17,419 nucleotides of DNA from CAZUHK01 sp964620345 (GCA_964620345.1 CAZUHK010000045.1:1-17419), one strand, 5' to 3'. Positions 6,545 to 17,419 are shown, numbered from the stretch's first letter. The notes: generated by a model from the letters alone, not told the origin. Program-made: numbers and translations.

Positions 6545-8155
6545 CTATCTCGCGTACTCGATGCTGCGGTATTCGCGCAGGACGGTGACGCGGACCTCGC
6601 CGGGGTAGGTCATCTCGGCTTCGACACGGTTGGCGATGTCGCGGGCGATCTTGGCGCTGACCGCATCGTCGATCTTCTGGGCATCGACGATGACGCGGAC
6701 CTCGCGGCCGGCCTGGATGGCGTAGGCCTCGCGGACGCCCTCGAAGCCGGTGGCGATCTCCTCGAGTTGTTCGAGGCGCTTGGCGTAGCGGTCGAGCGTC
6801 TCGCGGCGGGCGCCGGGGCGGGCGCCGCTGATGGTGTCGGCGGCCATGACGATCGGGGCGTAGGGGCTGGTCGCGTCGATGTCGCCGTGGTGTCCGCCGA
6901 TGGCGTTGAGCACCTCCGGCCGCTCGCCGTGCTTCTTGCAGAACTCCATGCCGATCTCGGGGTGGCCGCCCTCGACCTCGTGGTCCATGGCCTTGCCGAT
7001 GTCGTGCAGAAAGCCGCAGCGTCGCGCCAGCTCGCCGTTGAGGCCCAACTCCTCGGCGATGACCTGGCACAGGTACGCCGCCTCCATCGAGTGGCGGAGG
7101 ATGTTCTGCCCGTAGCTGGTGCGGAAGTGCAGGCGGCCCATCATCTCCGAAATCTTGGGATGCACGCCCTGGATGTTGGCCTCGATGCACGCGTCCTTAC
7201 CGTACTTGATGATGCGTTCCTGCACGTCCTTCTGCGTCTGCTCGACGATCTCTTCGATGCGCGTGGGATGGATGCGGCCGTCTTCGATCAGCAGCTTGAG
7301 CGACTCGCTGGCCACGGCCCGGCGGATCGGATCGAAGCAGGAGACGACGACGACGCCCGGCGTGTCGTCCACGATCACGTCCACGCCGGTCGCCTGCTCG
7401 AAGGCGCGGATGTTGCGGCCCTCGCGGCCGATGACCCGACCCTTGAGGTCGTCCGACGGGATCGAGATCGCCGTGACCGTGCTGGCCGCGGTGTGCTCGG
7501 CGGCGAACCGCTGAATCGCCTGCAGCGTGATCTTCTGCGCGTTGAGCTTGGCCTCCTCGTCGGCCTTCTGGGTCTCGCGCTGCACGACCTGGCCCACCTC
7601 GCGCTGCACCTCGCGCTCGATGTTCTGCAGCAGCATCCGCTTGGCCTCTTCCTCGTTGAGGTTGGTGATGCGCAGCAACTGATCGCGCTGCTGGGCGATG
7701 ACGCCTTCAAGCTCTTCCTTTTTGCCGGCCAGCTCCTGCTCCTGCTGGTCGATCTGCTCGGCCCGCTGGTCCAGGTGCTTTTCCTTGGTGGCCAGGGTAT
7801 CGAGCTTGCGGTCGAGGTTGTCCTCGCGCTTGGTCAGGCGGCGCTCGGTTTCCTTCAGCTCGTTGCGGATCTGGTCGGCTTCGTTCTCGAAGGCCTCGCG
7901 GCGGGCGACCAGATCCTTCTGGCCTTCGAGCTCGATCTCCTTCGCGGCGGTCTGGGCCTCGCGCTTGGCCGATTCGACGAGGCGGTCGGCCTGGGCCCGG
8001 GCCTGGGCAAGCGTCTGGCCGCCGATCAGGCGGATGCCCAGAAACACCACGATGGCGCCGACGACCAGCCCGGCCACCCCGATCAACACCGCGACGGCCG
8101 TGCCCACCTCGGCCAGCACGACAATCGACGGCGGGGACGAAAATATCTCAGCCAC
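6545..8155 (-). CDS. rny: Ribonuclease Y
   Basis: RNase Y is a membrane-anchored endoribonuclease that starts mRNA decay and processes transcripts. The 536-residue product has the family order: a membrane anchor (about residues 13-42, VVLAEVGTAVAVLIGVAGLV onward), a long Glu/Lys/Gln-rich coiled coil (about 45-205), a KH domain with the GxxG loop at Gly243-Arg-Glu-Gly246, and an HD domain with His355 (ILRHS), His384-Asp385 (FLHDIGKA), His422-His423 (GGHHGD) and Asp440 (MAAD). The C-terminus RVTVLREYRSIEYAR is typical. The start is a GTG at 8155, chosen because AAGGAG lies 6 nt upstream and the anchor begins soon after; the ORF stays open to 8287, but that stretch has no anchor and includes a hairpin. 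Its 5' leader is structured and its stop is followed closely by palindromic repeat copy 2. Confidence 0.96.
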   Translation of the reverse strand: MAEIFSSPPSIVVLAEVGTAVAVLIGVAGLVVGAIVVFLGIRLIGGQTLAQARAQADRLVESAKREAQTAAKEIELEGQKDLVARREAFENEADQIRNELKETERRLTKREDNLDRKLDTLATKEKHLDQRAEQIDQQEQELAGKKEELEGVIAQQRDQLLRITNLNEEEAKRMLLQNIEREVQREVGQVVQRETQKADEEAKLNAQKITLQAIQRFAAEHTAASTVTAISIPSDDLKGRVIGREGRNIRAFEQATGVDVIVDDTPGVVVVSCFDPIRRAVASESLKLLIEDGRIHPTRIEEIVEQTQKDVQERIIKYGKDACIEANIQGVHPKISEMMGRLHFRTSYGQNILRHSMEAAYLCQVIAEELGLNGELARRCGFLHDIGKAMDHEVEGGHPEIGMEFCKKHGERPEVLNAIGGHHGDIDATSPYAPIVMAADTISGARPGARRETLDRYAKRLEQLEEIATGFEGVREAYAIQAGREVRVIVDAQKIDDAVSAKIARDIANRVEAEMTYPGEVRVTVLREYRSIEYAR

Positions 8156-8232
8156 GGCCTGCTCCTTATCCAAGGCCGTCGCCGGCTGGGCGGCATACGC
8201 ACCGCCGAATCGGCAACGCCCCCAAACACGCC

Positions 8233-8257
8233 GGCGCGAGGACAGTCGCCTCGCGCC
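8233..8257 (-). promoter_or_regulatory. Strong hairpin in the rny leader
   Basis: A perfect 9-bp GC-rich stem GGCGCGAGG (8233-8241) / CCTCGCGCC (8249-8257) with a 7-nt loop lies about 80 nt upstream of the rny GTG. If transcribed it would be the most stable element of the rny 5' UTR. A role in control of rny is inference. Confidence 0.45.
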
Positions 8258-8720
8258 CGAAGGGTCGCGGCGTGGCGTGGCGTTCACCCGTTTGTCACGG
8301 CGAAGCGATTGAAAGGACGGATATCAACGACCGCACCCGGCCGACCCCGGGGGCCGACCGGCTCATCTATGCTCCGGGTCTGCGGCAAACGATCTGATGC
8401 ACCGCGGCGTTGGACATCCGACAAACATTCCTGGGCCGGGCCATGGTCCAAACCCGGCCGGCGTGGTTTGTATTCTCAATCTATTCGCCGAGCGGCTCCG
8501 CATCGCCGGGCGATGGGTTCGACGCACTCGGGTCTGAACGGTTCACGCGGGGCCGGGCCCTCGGCGTGCCGGTAGTTTCCGATTCGCATCACGATTCGCC
8601 CGAACAGGCGACTCTGACGGTTTCACGGACCCCATCAATCTAAACACAACGCCCCGTCCCGTCAATATGCGCATCATCGCCGCTCGCCCGATGGCTCGCC
8701 GACCCGCCGCTCGCCGCGCC

Positions 8721-8773
8721 AAAAAGGGGCCCTCGATATCGGGGGGTCGGAACGATTTAATCGAGGGCCCCTT
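8721..8773 (-). terminator. Minus-strand intrinsic terminator or rny leader attenuator
   Basis: A perfect 14-bp stem joins 8724-8737 and 8760-8773 (AAGGGGCCCTCGAT and its complement) with a 22-nt loop. Read on the minus strand, it ends in five T (8725-8721), the layout of an intrinsic terminator. No minus-strand gene is visible upstream of it (8774-9006), so it either ends a short transcript or antisense RNA from the luxR promoter region, or attenuates a long rny leader starting near 8900. Confidence 0.65.
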
Positions 8774-8822
8774 GCGGATAGACACCGCCGGTGCGTCACG
8801 AATGCCGCCGACACAGCCGGGC

Positions 8823-8868
8823 AACGTGCCGCACGTTTGGGCCGTGTCCCGCTGCGATAGAATTATCG
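8823..8868. promoter_or_regulatory. Two palindromes upstream of the luxR-type gene
   Basis: AACGTGC-C-GCACGTT (8823-8837) is a perfect 7-bp dyad around one base. CGATA-GAAT-TATCG (8855-8868) is a second dyad. They lie about 50-90 bp upstream of the TATAAT box at 8916-8921, in the only AT-rich part of the rny/luxR divergent region. Both are plausible dimer-binding sites, perhaps for the adjacent LuxR-type regulator; this is inferred from position and symmetry only. Confidence 0.4.
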
Positions 8869-8915
8869 ACAAAATATTGCGGAGAAATTGATACCCAAAA
8901 CGGGGGATTAGACGT

Positions 8916-8921
8916 TATAAT
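8916..8921 (+). promoter_or_regulatory. Candidate -10 box of the luxR-type gene
   Basis: A consensus TATAAT lies 85 nt before the chosen ATG. No good -35 is found at 16-18 nt; a TTGATA at 8888-8893 is 22 nt away, too far for a standard sigma70 promoter. That pattern fits an activator-dependent promoter. The leader then has AAAGG (8995-8999) 7 nt before the ATG. Confidence 0.45.
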
Positions 8922-9006
8922 GCCGCCCGCGTTGCCAGCGTGTCGCAATTTCGCGGGTGAAGGCAATATTGTACGGCGATTGCCCGCCCCATCGAAAGGC
9001 AGTCAG

Positions 9007-9822
9007 ATGGCTTCCCGGCCGACCCGTGTGTCAATCTGTGAGGCGGCTGCAGTGGTCGAGGCGCTCAATTACGCCACATCGACCGAGCAGCCCCTGGACC
9101 GGCGGGTCGAGCACATGCTCCATCGGCTGATCGATCTGCTGGAATATCCCGCGCTGTGTACCATTGCGCTGCTGGACCTCACGCAGGATCCGGACCAAGG
9201 GGCACCGGTCATCCGGCGCTACCACGTGGGCGTGCCCGACCGCGGCGAGCATTCGCAGATCTACCTCAACGACAACCTGATCGCCCCGGCGGTATTCGAA
9301 GTGTGCGCCGCGGGCATGCGGCGAGCCCGCCGCAACACCCAGTCCATCGAGGCCTTCCAGGCCAGCGCGGAACTGGGCGCCGCCGGTTGGCGTCGATGCC
9401 AGTTGTTCCAGAAGACCTTGGAACCCATGGGCTACGACGACGCGATCTACGCCTTCTGGACGACCGACCCGCAGCGCATGATCGGCACCGGCGTCTACCA
9501 CCCCGTCGATGCCCCGCCGATCGACGATAAGCAGATTCAGCTCGTCTCATTGATGCATCGGGCAATCGCGCCGATCATCCACCGTGAAATGTTCAGCGAG
9601 CACCCCGTGCTGGCCGCCCACGCGCTGACCGAGCGCCAGGGCGAGGTGCTCCAGCTCCTGCTCACCGGCGACAGCGAGGCGCAGATCGCTCGGGAGCTGC
9701 ACCGCAGCGTCCACACCGTGCACACCCACATCAAGCAGATCTACCACCACTTCAACGTCTCCAGCCGGGGCGAGCTGATGGCCCAGTTCATCGACCGTCG
9801 CGCCCTGGACACGACCGCCTGA
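9007..9822 (+). CDS. LuxR-type helix-turn-helix transcriptional regulator
   Basis: The 271-residue protein is a DNA-binding regulator. Residues about 206-262 form a classic LuxR/FixJ helix-turn-helix: ALTERQGEVLQLLLTGDSEAQIARELHRS, then VHTVHTHIKQIYHHFNVSSRGEL. The N-terminal 200 residues are not a response-regulator receiver (no phospho-acceptor Asp in a receiver context) and not an obvious acyl-homoserine-lactone domain; they may be a GAF-like sensory domain (AIYAFWTTD, ALCTIALLDLTQ), which I cannot confirm. The ATG at 9007 was chosen for the AAAGG 7 nt upstream; the ORF is open to 8791, but that stretch contains the promoter region. It is divergent from rny and convergent with the isomerase gene, so it appears monocistronic. 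The target genes are unknown; autoregulation through nearby palindromes is possible. Confidence 0.9.
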   Translation: MASRPTRVSICEAAAVVEALNYATSTEQPLDRRVEHMLHRLIDLLEYPALCTIALLDLTQDPDQGAPVIRRYHVGVPDRGEHSQIYLNDNLIAPAVFEVCAAGMRRARRNTQSIEAFQASAELGAAGWRRCQLFQKTLEPMGYDDAIYAFWTTDPQRMIGTGVYHPVDAPPIDDKQIQLVSLMHRAIAPIIHREMFSEHPVLAAHALTERQGEVLQLLLTGDSEAQIARELHRSVHTVHTHIKQIYHHFNVSSRGELMAQFIDRRALDTTA

Positions 9823-9886
9823 CGCCCATTGCGAAGCGCGGCACATACGGTTTCGCCCGACGCCGGGGCATGCGTTCGCCGCCGAC

Positions 9887-10921
9887 TCACGCCAGCAGGT
9901 CGCCCATCGCCTGGGGGAACTGAACTTCGAGGATGGTCAGGTCATCGCTGACCTCGACCCGGGCATCGGTCATCGCCGCGGGCAGCAGCAGCGTTTGGCC
10001 ACGGCCGATGGGCGTTTGGCCCTCGGCGCAGTCGATGCGGCCGGCACCGTCGAGAACCATCCAGACCAGCGGCTCGTGATCGACCAACGGCTGGGTGTAG
10101 CCGGCGTCCATGGTGATGCGGTCGATGTGGAAATGCTCGCATCGCACCAGCGCCTCGACCAGCGTCTGCTCCCGCTGGATGCGCGTGCGCGGCTCGTATT
10201 CGCGGGTGTTCGCCGGGGCGAAGTCGATGCACTGGATCGCCTGATCGACGTGCAGCTCGCGGCCGACCCGGCCCCAGTCGTACACGCGGAACGTCGTGTC
10301 GCTGGGCGTCTGCACCTCGGCCACGAGAATGCCTCGGCCCAGCGCGTGGCACGTGCCCGAGGGCAGATAGTGGATATCACCCGGCTCGGCGGGCACGGCG
10401 ATGATCAGGTCTTCGACGCTGTCGTCCGCGATCGCCCGGCGGAACTGCTGCGGCGTGGTGCCCTGCTTGACGCCTTTGTAAATCACCGCGCCCGGCTCGG
10501 CGTGGAGGATGTACCACGCCTCGCTCTTGAGGTAGGCCTCGGCGTGTTGCGCGGCGTAGTCGGCCGAGGGGTGAACCTGGAGCGAGAGGTTCTCCGCGGC
10601 GTCGAGAAACTTGACCAGCAGCGGAAACTCACCCAGGTCGTTGGGCGCCAGCCGGCCCATCAGTTCCCCGCCGAAACGGTTCATCGCGTCGTGGATCGTT
10701 GAGCCGGCCAGCGGGCCGTTGGTGATGACCGAACGCTCGGTCCCACCGCCCCCGCCCGACGCCGAGGTGTGGCCCAGATCCACCAGCTCCCACGATTCGC
10801 CGATACTCTGATCGGGCGGCAGCGATCGGCCCAGGTGCGTCTGCAGCGCGCGACCCCCCCAGACCTTGGCCTTGTAGATCGGTTGAAAATTGAGCGGGTA
10901 CAGCGGCACGGCACGGACCAT
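9887..10921 (-). CDS. manA: Mannose-6-phosphate isomerase, class I
   Basis: The enzyme interconverts mannose-6-phosphate and fructose-6-phosphate in the cytoplasm with a zinc ion, supplying mannose units for GDP-mannose and glycans. The 344-residue cupin protein shows YPLNFQPIYKAKVWGG at the start, Gln115 and His117 in LSLQVHP, Glu134 in SEAWYIL and His192 in GTCHALG as expected zinc ligands, then AEVQTPSDTTFRVYDWGR. These features fit the short bacterial class I type. ATG 10921 (MVRAVPLYPL) was chosen because homology begins there; the frame stays open to 11239, but the 106 extra codons have no family features. There is no clear Shine-Dalgarno. It is convergent with the LuxR-type gene across a 64-nt gap. 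It has a Gly-rich insert (Ser-Ala-Ser-Gly6) near residue 55. Confidence 0.95.
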   Translation of the reverse strand: MVRAVPLYPLNFQPIYKAKVWGGRALQTHLGRSLPPDQSIGESWELVDLGHTSASGGGGGTERSVITNGPLAGSTIHDAMNRFGGELMGRLAPNDLGEFPLLVKFLDAAENLSLQVHPSADYAAQHAEAYLKSEAWYILHAEPGAVIYKGVKQGTTPQQFRRAIADDSVEDLIIAVPAEPGDIHYLPSGTCHALGRGILVAEVQTPSDTTFRVYDWGRVGRELHVDQAIQCIDFAPANTREYEPRTRIQREQTLVEALVRCEHFHIDRITMDAGYTQPLVDHEPLVWMVLDGAGRIDCAEGQTPIGRGQTLLLPAAMTDARVEVSDDLTILEVQFPQAMGDLLA

Positions 10922-11284
10922 CCAGGATAAATCAACGCGGCCAGCGTATGCCCCCAGACCCCGCGCGGCAAGGCCGGCGAGTGGCGTGTTGCAACCGAAG
11001 TGGGCGTGTTCCCGTGTCGGGTTCACGGCCGCTGGCACAGTGGCGGCGCTCGGGTTTGTCGGCCGGGGCGCGATGGACATGTCGCACCTGCTCGGCCGCG
11101 CCGCATCGTGTTCGGCGCGCGTGGGCTCAACCGCCAAGTTGCCCGCAACGCGAAGGCGGCATCTTGTTGGGTTGACAGAATTGGCGATTTGGCGGTTCGT
11201 TCCTGCAAGCGATGACGATTCGGGGGGTTCGAGGGGCATGCGTGGGCCGGGCGCGGTGGAGGCGGTAACATGGTGGGCCTCATC
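10922..11284. other. Intergenic region between manA and tRNA-Leu
   Basis: No credible gene; the open frames are GC-codon shadows. A TTGACA hexamer lies at 11172-11177 but has no fitting -10. TAACAT (11266-11271) is a possible -10 box for the tRNA, which would start about 7 nt after the transcript start. Both are weak. Confidence 0.4.
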
Positions 11285-11368
11285 GCGGGCGTGGCGAAAT
11301 TGGCAGACGCGCCAGATTTAGGTTCTGGTGGGGTAACACCCGTGTCGGTTCGAGTCCGACCGCCCGCA
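11285..11368 (+). tRNA. tRNA-Leu (anticodon UAG)
   Basis: A full class II cloverleaf of 84 nt. The acceptor stem is GCGGGCG (11285-11291) with CGCCCGC (11361-11367) and discriminator A at 11368. The D arm is GCG...CGC with the AATTGGCAGA loop. The anticodon stem is CCAGA/TCTGG around loop TTTAGGT, giving anticodon TAG. A long variable arm includes GGGGTAACACCC, as expected for tRNA-Leu. The T arm is GTCGG-TTCGAGT-CCGAC. CCA is not encoded. Five T follow directly (11369-11373) and may help termination. Confidence 0.97.
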
Positions 11369-11373
11369 TTTTT

Positions 11374-11593
11374 CGCACTCGCCAATCGAAACCCGGACCG
11401 CTGGGCGAGGTTTTTGGTCAGTTTCGCGTTGGGGAATCTGCGATCCGCGACCCTTCCCATCCCTTCATCCGGATTAACGGATGGAGCTTTGCCGGCGGAT
11501 CGGCTATGATCCGGGGACTGATGACCAACCGCCGGACGTCGGCCCCGCGCCCGCGGGGTCGCCCGGTGTGCCTCTAAGCAAGGAGACTTCGGC
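11374..11593. other. metH upstream region
   Basis: No gene. It has a small hairpin CATCCG-GATTAA-CGGATG (around 11467-11484), a TATGAT that could be a -10 box at 11505-11510 without a good -35, and a GC hairpin CCCCGC/GCGGGG (around 11540-11560) in the presumed leader. AAGGAG follows at 11580-11585. I found no cobalamin, SAM or SAH riboswitch signature. Confidence 0.4.
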
Positions 11594-15166
<3,573 letters not shown>

Positions 15167-15275
15167 CCGCCGACGAACCGATCGTTTCTGCCAAACCCAA
15201 CGCGGCGCGGCAGGAGCGATGGTGTTTCACGGCGGAAGCCACCGTGGTACAAGCGTGCCTGTCGGAGGCGCAGTC

Positions 15276-15752
15276 ATGCCCCACTTCCTGATCGATCCCG
15301 TGCAATGGATGATCGTCGGCCAGGTCGCCGCGGCCGCGGGGCTGGGGGCGCTGGTGGGCCTGGAGCGTGAGCGGGCGCGCAAGCCCGCGGGGCTGCGCAC
15401 ACACATGCTCGTGGCCGCGGCCAGTTGCCTGTTGATCGCGCTGATGCCGCTGATCGTCGAGCGCTACGGCGCCGGCGGGGCGGCGAGTGTCGTGCGGGTC
15501 GATCCGGCGCGGCTGATGCACGCGGTGATCACCGGCATCGCGGTGCTGGGCGCCGGCACGATCATCGTCCACCGTCGCGCCCAGCGCGTCGAGGGTCTGA
15601 CCACCGCCGCCGGCGTGCTGCTGACCTGCGGGATCGGCATCGCCATCGGCATGCACGCCTGGATCGTGGGCATCGGCCTGGCGCTGCTGACCCTCGCCGT
15701 GCTGCTGGTGGTGGGGCGGTTGGAACGCGGCCTGCGGCGCGGCGGCGAATGA
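15276..15752 (+). CDS. MgtC/SapB-family inner-membrane protein
   Basis: The 158-residue protein has about four hydrophobic segments. It also has the family signatures: GLGALVGLERERARKPAGLRTHMLV near residues 22-46 and VLGAGTIIVHRR...VEGLTTAAGVLL in the middle. MgtC homologues are inner-membrane proteins tied to magnesium limitation and regulation of membrane ATPase activity in pathogens; in environmental bacteria the role is not defined. It lacks the C-terminal soluble domain of Salmonella MgtC, so it is the short SapB-like type. The ATG at 15276 was chosen for GGAGG (15264-15268) 7 nt upstream; the ORF is open further, to 15219, without a better start. It follows metH by 109 nt and is convergent with the UbiA-family gene across 33 nt. 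Confidence 0.9.
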   Translation: MPHFLIDPVQWMIVGQVAAAAGLGALVGLERERARKPAGLRTHMLVAAASCLLIALMPLIVERYGAGGAASVVRVDPARLMHAVITGIAVLGAGTIIVHRRAQRVEGLTTAAGVLLTCGIGIAIGMHAWIVGIGLALLTLAVLLVVGRLERGLRRGGE

Positions 15753-15785
15753 CCCGGCGGCAGGTCGGCCGGCTCGTCGTTACCG

Positions 15786-16736
15786 TCAGGCGAACTTCGC
15801 CACGGCGAGGATGATGCCGCCCAATAGGACCACGGCCCAGCTTGCCGCGTCGCGCAGGGCGAAGACGACCGGGTCGTCGTCCATCTTGCCGCGGTGGGTG
15901 ATCAGCCACAGCCGCGTCATCCAGTACAGCAGGCACGGGCACAGCAGCCACAGCACGCCGGGGTGGGCATACATCGCGTCGGTGAGCGGCGATTCGTAGA
16001 TGTACATCGCCAGCACGAGCACCGACAGATACCCCGAGACGGTGCCCGTCATCATCACCACCGGCAGGTCGTCGATTTCGTACCCCCGCCCGGCCGAGCG
16101 CGTGGCCTGCGCGTCGCGCGTGACCAGCAGGTCTTTGTAACGCTTGGCCATCGCCAGCGAGAGGAAGAAGAAGATGGAAAACGCCAGCAGCCAGGGGGTG
16201 ACGACCACGTCGATCGCCGCGGCGCCCAGCACGACGCGGAAGGCGTAGAACCCCGCGAGCATGAGCACGTCGACCACGACGATGCGTTTGAGCGCCAGCG
16301 TGTAGGCGGTGGACAGCACGAGGTACAGACCGACCAGCGCCGCGAACCGGGCCGGCATCGCCCACGCCCCGATGCCCAGGCCGACGGCGATGAGCCCCAG
16401 CGCCATCGCGATCGCCCGGCCGGCGCCCATGCGGCCGGCGGCGATCGGGCGGCGGCGCTTGGTCGGGTGCAGGCGGTCGGCCTCGCGGTCGACCAGGTCG
16501 TTGATCAGGTACACCCCCGACACGCTCAGCGAGAACAGCACGAAGCCCAGCAGCGCCTCGCCCACCGCCGCGGCGTCGGCCAGGCGGTGGGCGGTGACCA
16601 GCGGCACGAACAGCAGCACGTTCTTCACCCACTGATGCACGCGCATGGCGCGCAGCGTGTCGATCAGGACGCGGCGCGGCGTGGCGAGCGGCGCGTCGGC
16701 GGCGGGCGGCGGGGCGGTGGTGTGCGTCGATGCCAT
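15786..16736 (-). CDS. UbiA-family prenyltransferase, DPPR-synthase-like
   Basis: The 316-residue integral membrane protein belongs to the UbiA superfamily, which couples a polyprenyl (di)phosphate to a small acceptor. The first Asp-rich motif is NDLVDREADRLHPTKRRRPIAAG (Asn79, Asp80, Asp83, Asp87). With MRVHQWVKNVLLF near the start and KRYKDLL later, it closely resembles the type that makes decaprenylphosphoryl-5-phosphoribose in mycobacteria, rather than ubiquinone or haem-O enzymes. Asp156 lies in the second conserved region (KRIVVVDVLMLAGFYAFR). About eight hydrophobic segments follow one another. ATG 16736 (MASTH) was chosen because it is nearest the conserved N-terminus; ATG 16784 is in frame upstream, and neither has a clear Shine-Dalgarno. 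The substrate in a planctomycete is not known; a lipid-linked pentose donor is inference. Confidence 0.9.
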   Translation of the reverse strand: MASTHTTAPPPAADAPLATPRRVLIDTLRAMRVHQWVKNVLLFVPLVTAHRLADAAAVGEALLGFVLFSLSVSGVYLINDLVDREADRLHPTKRRRPIAAGRMGAGRAIAMALGLIAVGLGIGAWAMPARFAALVGLYLVLSTAYTLALKRIVVVDVLMLAGFYAFRVVLGAAAIDVVVTPWLLAFSIFFFLSLAMAKRYKDLLVTRDAQATRSAGRGYEIDDLPVVMMTGTVSGYLSVLVLAMYIYESPLTDAMYAHPGVLWLLCPCLLYWMTRLWLITHRGKMDDDPVVFALRDAASWAVVLLGGIILAVAKFA

Positions 16737-17066
16737 GGTGCTGGTCAATAGCTTATCGGATCGGTATCGGCTGCTCCCGCTCACGCGAGCCGGGGGCGGC
16801 GCATTCGTAGTTTCGGCCGATGGCGTCAGGCGGTTCGATCAATTTTCTCATCCCGCCCGGGAAATATCTGTGCGGCCGGGGCGTTGGTCCGATGCCTCGG
16901 CGACGCGGGAACCCAATCGCCGCCGACGGCACCCGCTGGACACTCAGGCAGGCAAGGCCACCGATCCGTCCGCGCCGGGCGGATCACGGGCGCGGTCCGC
17001 GTGGACACGGTCGCCCGCCACGAGCGGCGCGTCGGCCCAACCGGGCCACCGATTGGAGAACTGGTC
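16737..17066. other. Divergent intergenic region
   Basis: No convincing gene. A 9-bp hairpin (one G-T pair) GATCCGTCC (16963-16971) / GGGCGGATC (16977-16985) with a 5-nt loop lies in the presumed leader of the downstream secreted-protein gene, about 80 nt before its ATG. No promoter could be assigned. Confidence 0.4.
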
Positions 17067-17419
17067 ATGTTTGCCTCCACCCCATCGTTCCGTCCGGCCC
17101 TGCCGCTGACCGCGCTGCTCGCCCTGGCCTTCGCCGCACCGCCGGCGATCGCGCAGGACCAAGGCGACAACGCCCCCGAACGCCGGCGGATCGTCGGCAC
17201 GTTCGACTTATCCGCCCGCGCGCTGGTCGTCTTCCCCAAGCCCGAAGCGGATGACACCGACGCCGACGCGGACCGCGGCAACGTCGTTGTGACCGGCCGC
17301 GGCAAGGCCATCGCCCGGCCGCGCACCGTGACGCTTCGCTTGGGCACGCTGACCAGCGAAAACGAGCGCGTCGAGGTCGAGCTGCGCATCGACAATCCCT
17401 TGGACCGCTCCAAACGGCT
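17067..17419 (+). CDS. Secreted protein, possible SIMPL (DUF541) domain, 3' partial
   Basis: The reading frame is open from ATG 17067 to the window end (117 full codons), so the gene is cut. GGAG at 17055-17058 lies 8 nt before the ATG. The first residues form a signal peptide: MFASTPSFRP, hydrophobic LPLTALLALAFAAPP, and a likely cleavage after AIA before QDQG. After an acidic, low-complexity stretch (DDTDADADRGN) comes VVVTGRGKAIARPRTVTLRL, which resembles the start of SIMPL/DUF541 domains (a V-x-G-x-G strand, then a Pro, then an L/V-x-L-G strand). That assignment is tentative because only the first part of the domain is visible. If right, the product would be an exported protein of unclear function, probably periplasmic. 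Confidence 0.65.
   Translation, partial: MFASTPSFRPALPLTALLALAFAAPPAIAQDQGDNAPERRRIVGTFDLSARALVVFPKPEADDTDADADRGNVVVTGRGKAIARPRTVTLRLGTLTSENERVEVELRIDNPLDRSKR

Noticed and set aside
6398..8575. Plus-strand ORF of 725 codons
   Set aside because: It is opposite RNase Y and runs through repeat copy 2; composition is that of a shadow of the coiled-coil gene.
8670..8717. Three copies of GCTCGCC suggesting a CRISPR or tandem array
   Set aside because: The units are only 7 nt, irregularly spaced and in a GC-rich stretch; chance is sufficient.
8543..8872. Minus-strand ORF of 109 codons between rny and the luxR-type gene
   Set aside because: It crosses the 14-bp terminator-like hairpin and lacks any family signature or ribosome site.
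10922..11239. N-terminal extension of manA
   Set aside because: The frame is open, but homology to class I isomerases begins at 10921 and the extra residues are low-information.
11374..11593. Possible cobalamin/SAM/SAH riboswitch ahead of metH
   Set aside because: No B12-box-like or other recognisable conserved core; only simple GC hairpins are present. A covariance-model scan would settle it.

Overview
The window is a high-GC bacterial chromosome segment. I infer a planctomycete, probably Phycisphaerae-like. The basis is GC-rich housekeeping genes with patchy Shine-Dalgarno use, RNase Y, a freestanding four-helix-bundle (S23/IVP) gene, and many short genes or pairs separated by long, structured intergenic regions. 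I could not run any taxonomic search. No phage, CRISPR, plasmid or classical transposase gene is visible.

Layout from left to right: a palindromic repeat (copy 1) is cut by the window edge. It abuts the stop of a minus-strand pair made of a GT4 glycosyltransferase (2329-3507) and a secreted protein of unknown function (102-2315). A divergent promoter region leads to gatC (3665-3973) and gatA (4475-5947) on the plus strand. The two gat genes are split by a compact 474-nt element (3991-4464) that holds a four-helix-bundle protein gene between long inverted arms. Next is a roughly 600-nt intergenic region with a candidate small RNA, a clear rho-independent terminator and repeat copy 2. Copy 2 lies just beyond the stop of the minus-strand RNase Y gene (6545-8155). 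An 851-nt divergent region with a minus-strand terminator-like hairpin and two palindromes separates rny from a LuxR-type regulator gene (9007-9822). A minus-strand class I mannose-6-phosphate isomerase gene (9887-10921), tRNA-Leu(UAG) (11285-11368), cobalamin-dependent methionine synthase metH (11594-15166), an MgtC/SapB-family membrane protein (15276-15752), a minus-strand UbiA-family prenyltransferase related to DPPR synthase (15786-16736) and the start of a secreted, possibly SIMPL-domain protein (17067 to the window end) follow.

Most genes are core metabolism and RNA biology: tRNA-Gln/Asn transamidation, mRNA turnover, methionine synthesis and sugar-phosphate supply. The glycosyltransferase, mannose-phosphate isomerase and UbiA protein could all serve envelope or polysaccharide synthesis, but they are not in one operon.

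The most unusual feature is the element inside gatC-gatA. Its architecture (an S23-type four-helix-bundle ORF between inverted repeats able to form a long RNA stem) is that of 23S rRNA intervening sequences, but here it sits between two protein-coding genes. Second is a two-copy intergenic palindromic repeat whose hairpin arms are fully conserved while linkers and loops vary.
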